Source: Lachnospiraceae bacterium (GTDB lineage Bacteria > Bacillota > Clostridia > Lachnospirales > Lachnospiraceae). From it: 64,000 nt of DNA. This document shows, piece by piece, positions 58,177-64,000 of this stretch. The DNA is taken from NCBI GenBank assembly GCA_910575035.1, contig CAJTDL010000004.1, forward strand, positions 222,902 through 286,901, given 5' to 3'. The position numbers were made by a program, and so were the translations under genes. The notes below the pieces were generated by a model. The model saw only the letters and a list, made by a program, of their open reading frames with translations, searched no databases and had not been told where the DNA came from. Positions within the stretch are counted from its first letter, which is position 1. Every line of letters starts with the position of its first letter.

Positions 58177-60579
58177 TTATCCCACTAATATTTCTTTCAG
58201 TGTCTGCAGCATCGCTTCTGTATCAATGGGCTTTGCCAGATGCCCATTCATTCCTGCTTCCAGCGCATGCCTTCGGTCTTCCTCAAAGGCATTGGCTGTC
58301 ATAGCCAGAATCGGCAGGGTCTTCACCCATTCTGCATCCAGTTCCCGGATTTTTCTAGTAGCCTCATATCCATCCATCACTGGCATTTGGATATCCATCA
58401 GCACAATATCGTAATCCCCCTCCTGTGCCTGCTGGATTTTCTCCACGGCCACAGCCCCATTATCTGCTGTTTCCACGAGGAATCCTGCCTCTGTCAGGAT
58501 TTCTACCGCAATTTCCTGATTGAGCTCATTATCCTCCGCCAACAAAATACGTTTCCCGCACAGGCTCTCATCCAGCGTATCTTCTGCTTCCTGCTGCTGT
58601 TCCTGGCATTCCCCAATGCTTCCCAAAAGCGCTGACCGGAGCTGGGAGAAAAAGAGGGGCTTTTGGCAAAAGGCCGTGACGCCTGCCTTTTTTGCTTCCT
58701 CTTCGAAATCACTGTAATCATAAGCCGTCAGGATATAGATTGGGATTTCATCCCCCATAATTTGGCGGAGCTGGCGCACCACTTCCACGCCACTGATATC
58801 TGGCAGCCTCCAGTCTACGATATAAGCAGAGAATGGCCGCCCCATTTCCAGGGAAGATTTGGCATGGAGGACAGCCTCCTTCCCAGACATGGTCCATTCT
58901 GGCTCCATGCCGATCTTATCCAGCATTTTGGATACGCTGTCGCATACATTGTAATCATCATCCACCACCATGGCGCGGAGCCCTTCCAGCTGTGCAATCC
59001 ACGGATCCCCCATAGCTTTGTCCATAAGCTTTAGGGAAAGCTCAATGGTAAATGTGGAGCCCTTTCCCTGCTCGCTTTGTGCAGAGATGCTGCCGCCCAT
59101 CATTTCAATAATATTTTTCGTAATAGCCATACCAAGCCCGGTTCCCTCCACCTTGCTGACGGTGGATGTCCGCTCACGCTCAAAGGGCTCGAATACATGG
59201 GGCAGAAATTCCTTGCCCATGCCAATCCCAGTATCGCGGACAGAAAGGACATAATTGCCGTATTTTTCAGAAGTCTGGGGCTTTTCCAAAAGCCGGATGG
59301 AGATCATACCGCCTGTAGGGGTGAATTTAACAGAATTTCCCACCAGGTTTAAAAGCACCCGATGGAGCCTTGCTTCGTCTGCATATACATTCTCGTGGAT
59401 TAGGTTCATGGTATCAATAAAAAGCTCAAGCCCTTTTGTCCGCACCTGATCCTGGATCATGCTCATAAAGTCATGCATAATGGTGGGGAGGTTAGCCTCC
59501 TGTTCCTGGATATGTATCTTCCCGCTTTCAATGCGGCTCATATCCAGCACCTCATTGATAATGGACAAAAGGTGCTTGCTGGAGGAGATGATCTTGGCAA
59601 TGCAGTCCTGTACCCGCTCTTTGTCGTTGATATGGGCGGCGGCAATGCCTGCAAAGCCCACAATGGCATTCATGGGAGTCCGTATATCATGGGACATATT
59701 GTTTAAGAAGGCGGATTTGCTGGCATTTGCCTTATTGGCGCTCTCATAGGCCCTTTCCAGGGCTTCCCTGGCTTCCAGCTCCTTTTGACGCTGGGCGCTG
59801 ATATTTTCCACTACAAATTCCACCTGGCTGGGCAGGCCAGATTTGTTGCGGCTTACCACAATAAAGCTGGCGCGGCACCAGCCCTGCTTGAGGCTCAGGT
59901 ATTCCAGGGAAATATGCTGCAGTTTCCCGATCCGCTCCGCCAGGGTATCCAGGTTCACAAATACCGTAAAGTCCTGTTTGTAATACTCATCAATCAATGT
60001 ATCAACGAATTGCCTGAAAGCATAGGCGGCATTCCCCTGGGTTCCAAGGAGGGACGTGGTGTAATCCAGCCCGGTAATCTCTGTGAACTGCATGGACTCA
60101 AGGTCAATAAAGTAGTTGAATATATAGATGTTGCTCAATGCGTCAATAATGCTGCCAAGCCTTCTTTGGCTGTTGTAGTTTTCCATTTCCTGCATCTTCA
60201 TTTCTGAAATATTCTGTATGATCCCTAAGGACTGTTCTGGGTTTCCCTGGCTGTCATAGGAAATGGTAGTAAGGGTGACGGTGCACCAGTTTTTCTGGTC
60301 AATGCTGCTAAAAGAAGCCTGCGCCGTCTTTTCCCCTGCGTCAATCCGGCGGTACATTTCATAGAAGCCTGGCTGTGTAGAAGGATGGACAAAATCATCA
60401 GCAAAACTCCTGGGCATATCTGTGTAAATATTTTGACATTGGTATATTTGGGCGGTGCGGTTGTTCATGGTAATGAGCTTTTCCTGTGGGTAGTACCAAA
60501 AGGTACAGATATCGGTATTTTCAATTGCCTCCAAAAGCCCGGCTTGCTCCTGGAGCGTGCTTAATTTAAATGATTTCAT
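58177..60579 (-). CDS. Hybrid sensor histidine kinase with PAS-like input and two receiver domains
   Basis: The 800-residue protein has no membrane helix. PAS-like segments occupy about 1-270 (CTVTLTTISYDSQGNPEQSL, IIQNISEMKMQEM). HisKA follows with the phospho-acceptor His297 in SHDIRTPMNAIVGFAG. The ATPase domain has LVGNSVKFTPTGGMI, VRDTGIGMGKEFL and EGTGLGMAIT. REC1 (about 545-665) carries VVDDDYN and IVDWRLPDISGVEV; REC2 (about 683-800) carries LLAEDNELNQEIA and VLMDIQMPVMDGYEA. Both receivers keep their Asp. It is a soluble signalling hub; no partner regulator is next to it. Confidence 0.9.
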   Translation of the reverse strand: MKSFKLSTLQEQAGLLEAIENTDICTFWYYPQEKLITMNNRTAQIYQCQNIYTDMPRSFADDFVHPSTQPGFYEMYRRIDAGEKTAQASFSSIDQKNWCTVTLTTISYDSQGNPEQSLGIIQNISEMKMQEMENYNSQRRLGSIIDALSNIYIFNYFIDLESMQFTEITGLDYTTSLLGTQGNAAYAFRQFVDTLIDEYYKQDFTVFVNLDTLAERIGKLQHISLEYLSLKQGWCRASFIVVSRNKSGLPSQVEFVVENISAQRQKELEAREALERAYESANKANASKSAFLNNMSHDIRTPMNAIVGFAGIAAAHINDKERVQDCIAKIISSSKHLLSIINEVLDMSRIESGKIHIQEQEANLPTIMHDFMSMIQDQVRTKGLELFIDTMNLIHENVYADEARLHRVLLNLVGNSVKFTPTGGMISIRLLEKPQTSEKYGNYVLSVRDTGIGMGKEFLPHVFEPFERERTSTVSKVEGTGLGMAITKNIIEMMGGSISAQSEQGKGSTFTIELSLKLMDKAMGDPWIAQLEGLRAMVVDDDYNVCDSVSKMLDKIGMEPEWTMSGKEAVLHAKSSLEMGRPFSAYIVDWRLPDISGVEVVRQLRQIMGDEIPIYILTAYDYSDFEEEAKKAGVTAFCQKPLFFSQLRSALLGSIGECQEQQQEAEDTLDESLCGKRILLAEDNELNQEIAVEILTEAGFLVETADNGAVAVEKIQQAQEGDYDIVLMDIQMPVMDGYEATRKIRELDAEWVKTLPILAMTANAFEEDRRHALEAGMNGHLAKPIDTEAMLQTLKEILVG

Positions 60580-60615
60580 TGATTTTGCGTCTCCTTAATT
60601 ATAGAAAGTAAATTG

Positions 60616-60645
60616 ATTATAGCATAGAAAATAGAAGGATTGCAA
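60616..60645 (-). promoter_or_regulatory. Promoter of the hybrid histidine kinase
   Basis: On the minus strand, -35 TTGCAA (60640-60645), 18-base spacer and -10 TATAAT (60616-60621) preceded by TGC. Confidence 0.7.
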
Positions 60646-60660
60646 TTCCATCTTCTTTTG

Positions 60661-60689
60661 TTGACTAATATCGACACAAATATTATAAT
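60661..60689 (+). promoter_or_regulatory. Promoter of the CmpB-like gene
   Basis: -35 TTGACT (60661-60666), 17-base spacer, -10 TATAAT (60684-60689). It is back to back with the kinase promoter, with 15 bases between the two -35 boxes. Confidence 0.82.
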
Positions 60690-60734
60690 GGTTAAATGTT
60701 TGGAGAACGAAAGGGGGAGGCAAAAGGAGGGTAT

Positions 60735-62096
60735 ATGGAATATACAGTTTACGAGTTGTCATGGATGTTCTTTTTATACAGCTTTCTGGGGTGGTGCCTG
60801 GAGGTGGCCTATGCGGCGGCAGGGAAGAAGGCATTTGTAAACAGGGGGTTCCTGAACGGGGTTTTGTGCCCGGCATACGGCTTTGCCACAGTGTTTACAG
60901 CGGTTTTCATGGCTCCTTTGCGGGAGGAGTGGTTTTATCTATTCCTGGGATGTATGATTGTGGGGACAGTGACAGAGCTGGTGACAGGGCTCCTGTTGGA
61001 AAAGGTTTTCCATCTGCGGTTATGGGACTATACAGATAAGAAATACCATGCTGGCAGCTACATCTGCCTTGCTAATTCCATAGCCTGGGGAGTATTAGGG
61101 CTTGTGAACCTGAAGTTCTTCAATCCGCTGTTTGCGGCAATTGTCCGGAAAGTCCCGTATTTGCCTGGAATTGCGGCCTTGCTGCTATTGGTTATGGTTT
61201 TGGCGGCAGATGTGGTAATGACGGTTGGCGTTCTGTGTAAAGCCATCCATCCCAATCAGGCTATGTCAGAGATTGCAGAGGGGCTGAACCAGGCGTCCCG
61301 TTCGTTGCGGGTCGTGATCACAAACCAGGTGAACAGGCGTATGGAGCGGGCGTTTTCCAGGCTGGAGAAGGAAGGGGCGAGGACAGAGGAAGAAAAGCAA
61401 AAGCTTATGCGCCAAAAGGCTGTGTTTGCCTATGGATGCAGCTTCCATAAGGTGGTATGGGTCTTTTTTTGGGGCGCATTCCTGGGGGATGTGATTGAGA
61501 CGGTATTCTGTCGGTTTTCCATGGGCAGGTGGATGAGCCGCAGCAGCCTGGTGTACGGAGCCTTTAGCCTGGTCTGGGGCATAGGGTTTTCCGGGGCTAC
61601 TATGCTGTTATACCGTTACCGGGAGCGGGAAGACCGTTATATTTTCCTGGCTGGGACATTGTTAGGGGGCGCTTTTGAGTATGTATGCAGCGTGTTCACA
61701 GAGATTGCCTTTGGGGCTGTGTTTTGGGATTACAGCAAGATTCCGTTTAATCTGGGTGGAAGGATTAACCTGCTGTTTTGTTTTTTCTGGGGGATTGTGG
61801 CATGGGTGTGGATGAAACGGCTGTACCCTTTGGTGTCAAAGTGGATTGAGAAAGTGCCGATGAAGCTTGGGAAAGGACTTACATGGCTGATGATTGTGTT
61901 TATGGTGTGGGATATGGGAATTTCCGGAGCCGCCCTTGGAAGGTATGGGGAACGGGCGCAGGGGATCCCTGCTGGAAATGAGGCGGAGGCATGGATTGAC
62001 CGGCAGTTTCCTGACCAGCGCATGGAGCAGATTTATCCCAGCGCAAAAATGGCAGGGGAATGGGGAGAGGATGCAGAAGGAAGAAATGTAGATTAG
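60735..62096 (+). CDS. Membrane protein with two CmpB (putative ABC permease-like) domains
   Basis: The 453-residue protein contains two copies of the CmpB domain, each with four to five membrane helices. The first (about 1-155) has FLYSFLGWCLEVAYAA, NRGFLNGVLCPAYGFATV and LLLEKVFHLRLWDYTD. The second (about 245-400) has FFWGAFLGDVIETVFCRFSM, SLVYGAFSLVWGIGFSG and FGAVFWDYSKIPFNLGGRIN. A cytosolic helical linker (about 190-240) joins them. Single-domain forms are common in Lachnospiraceae; the annotation 'ABC transporter permease' for this family is unproven and there is no ATPase gene near. AGGAGG lies 5 bases before the ATG at 60735. Confidence 0.8.
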   Translation: MEYTVYELSWMFFLYSFLGWCLEVAYAAAGKKAFVNRGFLNGVLCPAYGFATVFTAVFMAPLREEWFYLFLGCMIVGTVTELVTGLLLEKVFHLRLWDYTDKKYHAGSYICLANSIAWGVLGLVNLKFFNPLFAAIVRKVPYLPGIAALLLLVMVLAADVVMTVGVLCKAIHPNQAMSEIAEGLNQASRSLRVVITNQVNRRMERAFSRLEKEGARTEEEKQKLMRQKAVFAYGCSFHKVVWVFFWGAFLGDVIETVFCRFSMGRWMSRSSLVYGAFSLVWGIGFSGATMLLYRYREREDRYIFLAGTLLGGAFEYVCSVFTEIAFGAVFWDYSKIPFNLGGRINLLFCFFWGIVAWVWMKRLYPLVSKWIEKVPMKLGKGLTWLMIVFMVWDMGISGAALGRYGERAQGIPAGNEAEAWIDRQFPDQRMEQIYPSAKMAGEWGEDAEGRNVD

Positions 62097-62116
62097 AGTC
62101 GGAGGGAAGGGACGCA

Positions 62117-62965
62117 ATGGATACGAAGGAATATTTGAAAGGAAAAAAGAGGATTATAGTAAAAATTGGGTCTGCGGCACTGCACCATGAGGCCACCGGG
62201 CGGCTGAACCTGGGGAAGGTGGAGCGGCTGGTAAGGGAGCTTTGTGATATCCGTAACCGGGGACTGGATGTGTGCTTAGTCAGCTCAGGGGCGATTGCCG
62301 TGGGGCGCAAAGTGATTGGGCTGCAGGAGCGGCCAAACAGCATTTCTACAAAGCAGGCCTGTGCAGCTGTGGGACAGGCCAGGCTGATGATGACATATCA
62401 GAAGATGTTTTCAGAGTATCATCAGACAGCGGCGCAGATTCTTTTGACAAAGGGAACCATGCTGGATAATGTGGCACGGAAAAATGCGCAGAATACCTTT
62501 GAAGAATTATTTCGTATGGGCATCATTCCAGTTGTGAATGAAAATGATACAATATCCACTTATGAGATGCAGTTTGGGGATAATGATACCCTGTCTGCCC
62601 TTGTGGCTTCCCTGGTGGGGGCGGATCTGCTGATTCTGCTGTCAGATATTGACGGGCTGTTTACGGATGACCCTCATGAGAATCCAGATGCGAAGCTGAT
62701 AGAGGTGGTGGAGGAGCTGGACAGTACAGTTGCGGCTATGGCAAAGAGCACTACAGGAAGCGATGTGGGAACCGGAGGGATGGAGGCAAAGCTTACAGCA
62801 GCGCGGATAGCCACTCTTTCAGGGGCGGATATGGTGATCGCCAATGGGGAAGACGTGGGCGTGCTCCATCGGATCTTTGAAGGAAAATTTGTGGGAACCT
62901 TGTTCAAGGAGCATTATGATGAGGATTTCTATATTGCGGATTTTGTGGAAAAAAGCGTAGGCTGA
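62117..62965 (+). CDS. proB: Glutamate 5-kinase
   Basis: The 282-residue amino-acid kinase phosphorylates glutamate in proline synthesis. It has IIVKIGSAALHH at residues 12-23, SSGAIAVGRKVIGL near 54, GQARLMMTYQKMF, NENDTISTYEMQFGDNDTLS (about 141-160) and LSDIDGLFTDDPHENPDA. It lacks the C-terminal PUA domain found in E. coli ProB, as is usual for short forms. The start at 62117 fits AAGGGA 4-5 bases upstream and the family N-terminus. proA is not in the window up to its edge. Confidence 0.93.
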   Translation: MDTKEYLKGKKRIIVKIGSAALHHEATGRLNLGKVERLVRELCDIRNRGLDVCLVSSGAIAVGRKVIGLQERPNSISTKQACAAVGQARLMMTYQKMFSEYHQTAAQILLTKGTMLDNVARKNAQNTFEELFRMGIIPVVNENDTISTYEMQFGDNDTLSALVASLVGADLLILLSDIDGLFTDDPHENPDAKLIEVVEELDSTVAAMAKSTTGSDVGTGGMEAKLTAARIATLSGADMVIANGEDVGVLHRIFEGKFVGTLFKEHYDEDFYIADFVEKSVG

Positions 62966-63031
62966 TACTGCAAAAAAGGGAATGCCGCAGGCAGCTGTAT
63001 AAGTGGTTATGTGGATGGAAAGGAGCGCATT

Positions 63032-63253
63032 ATGGAACAGGGGAAAATAGACCGGATTAATATGTTGGCCAGAAAGTCCAAGGCTGAGGGGCTGACAGAG
63101 GCAGAGAGGAAAGAACAGGCTTTGCTGCGCCAGGAGTTTTTGGCGGATATCCGAAGGAATTTGCGGGCACAGTTGGATCAAATTGATGTGGTAAATGCTG
63201 ATGGGACTACAGAGAATTTAGGGGAAAAATATGGAAATAAAGAAGCAAACTAA
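63032..63253 (+). CDS. DUF896 (YnzC/YozC-type) small protein
   Basis: The 73-residue cytosolic protein has the DUF896 signature INMLARKSKAEGLTEAERKE and QALLRQEFLADIRRNLRAQL, two helices in a hairpin. Its role is unknown; a related Bacillus protein is SOS-linked. AAGGAG lies 6 bases before the ATG at 63032. It overlaps the next gene by 23 bases. Confidence 0.9.
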   Translation: MEQGKIDRINMLARKSKAEGLTEAERKEQALLRQEFLADIRRNLRAQLDQIDVVNADGTTENLGEKYGNKEAN

Positions 63254-63824
63254 GGAAAATTCAGATGGGACGGCAAAAGAGAAGGTGCGGGAGAGATTGA
63301 AGCGGGAGCGGGAAATGCTTTCAAAAGAGCAGGTGCAGCAGGACTCGGAAAAGATCTGCATGAAGCTGCGGGGGCATATTTGGTTTTGGCATGCAGATAC
63401 AGTCTGTTTTTATTATCCTTTGGGAAATGAGGTGAATCTTTTGCCCTTGGCGCAAGAGGCGTTGGCCTGCGGCATGAAGGTTGCGTTTCCAAGGGTTCAT
63501 GGGGAGGTTATGGATTTTCACCTGGTTTCTTCTTTGGGGGATTTTGCAAAAGGGTGCTTCCAGGTGATGGAGCCAACGGGAGGGGAGATGATCCAGAGCG
63601 AGGAGCCATTGGTGTTGGTTCCGGGGGTAGGGTTTGATTTTTATGGGAACCGCATGGGATATGGGAAAGGGTATTACGACCGCTATTTTTCCAAGCATCC
63701 TTCCTGCCGTAAGGTAGGGATTGCTTATTCCCAACAGTTGGTGGAGAGCCTGCCAAAGTGCCATTATGATGTGCACATGGATGGGATTGTGACGGAACAG
63801 GGATATTATAAGGGGAGAAAATAA
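63231..63824 (+). CDS. 5-formyltetrahydrofolate cyclo-ligase
   Basis: The 197-residue enzyme uses ATP to convert 5-formyl-THF to 5,10-methenyl-THF. N-terminal basic helix KEKVRERLKREREML, FYYPLGNEVNLLPLAQEAL (about 61-79), the folate-site FPRVHGEVMDFHLV and the diagnostic C-terminal GVGFDFYGNRMGYGKGYYDR are all present. It overlaps the DUF896 gene, so the two are co-translated. Start at 63231 has a weak AGGGG site, but no better start lies downstream before the conserved helix. Confidence 0.94.
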   Translation: MEIKKQTKENSDGTAKEKVRERLKREREMLSKEQVQQDSEKICMKLRGHIWFWHADTVCFYYPLGNEVNLLPLAQEALACGMKVAFPRVHGEVMDFHLVSSLGDFAKGCFQVMEPTGGEMIQSEEPLVLVPGVGFDFYGNRMGYGKGYYDRYFSKHPSCRKVGIAYSQQLVESLPKCHYDVHMDGIVTEQGYYKGRK

Positions 63825-64000
63825 TTATTCAGATAATTGCAGAGAAAGGCTTCCATTTTCAGAGGAATTATGATAATCTTGAAAATATAGCAATATATGA
63901 TCTCTCGGAATTCTGATTGATCCTGCCAGCGAAACTCTGGCATTGGACTTTGACAAGTGGATATTATTCAAAATTGAAAAAATGGGTACAGAAAATAGAC
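63825..64000. other. Window end with no recognisable gene
   Basis: AT-rich sequence after the cyclo-ligase gene. An open stretch near 63910-64000 (LIDPASETLALDFDKW) may be the start or a fragment of another gene but is too short to name. Confidence 0.35.

Noticed and set aside
1..64000. CRISPR arrays, rRNA, tRNA and intact insertion sequences
   Set aside because: I looked for regularly spaced repeats, T-loop sequences and transposase motifs and found none beyond the short repeats listed.

Overview
The window looks like chromosomal DNA of a motile, anaerobic, spore-former-type Firmicute, most likely family Lachnospiraceae (class Clostridia). This rests on gene content: a lactate dehydrogenase/Etf cluster, a siroheme sulfite reductase with YeiH, CsrA next to flagellin, DUF896, CmpB-type membrane proteins and Rpn-type nucleases. 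Purine-rich Shine-Dalgarno (SD) sites, frequent TTG starts and near-consensus sigma-A promoters fit the same group. No species can be named from the sequence alone.

Layout. 1-1099: 3' part missing xpt, then rlmH. 1100-3250: a graveyard of decayed genes (Rpn, LysR, LysE and phage/ICE-type fragments) around an HxlR regulator. 3418-9230: two flavodoxin-fold reductases, an ECF sigma/anti-sigma pair, a probable guanidine-IV riboswitch joined to an N-truncated MATE pump, and a YdjM-like membrane protein. 9325-10197: degV. 10232-19153: a lactate-utilisation locus on the minus strand (permease, FAD lactate dehydrogenase, EtfB, EtfA, acyl-CoA dehydrogenase, nickel lactate racemase, GntR regulator) with LldR-like palindromes around its promoter. 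19357-28704: a LysR-controlled sulfite/thiol operon (CoA-disulfide-reductase-like flavoenzyme with rhodanese domain, siroheme reductase, YeiH) followed by hemA and a hemC-cobA-hemD fusion that supply siroheme precursors. 28826-38541: YtrA-type ABC operon, LUD protein, MsbA-type exporter, DUF2156 protein, two CobW-family metal GTPases (one with a large His-rich repeat) and a frameshifted Rpn-type nuclease.

38796-54153 is the most interesting part. A small tyrosine recombinase gene lies between two near-identical 23-bp sites in inverted orientation, directly upstream of csrA and flagellin. I read this as an invertible DNA segment likely to control motility. The flagellin leader carries hairpins that present GGA in their loops, as expected for CsrA control. 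Flagellin is followed by a Maf-type glycosyltransferase and a full set of pseudaminic-acid genes (pseB, pseF-like, pseH, pseI, pseG, pseC) plus a short-chain dehydrogenase, an aldo/keto reductase and a methyltransferase. A DUF4869/ATPase pair of unknown function, preceded by a MITE-like element, is inserted among them.

54192-64000: a MarR-controlled MATE pump with a divergent phospholipid-type methyltransferase, another MATE pump, a hybrid histidine kinase, a duplicated CmpB membrane protein, proB, a DUF896 protein and 5-formyltetrahydrofolate cyclo-ligase. I saw no rRNA, tRNA, CRISPR array or intact insertion sequence.
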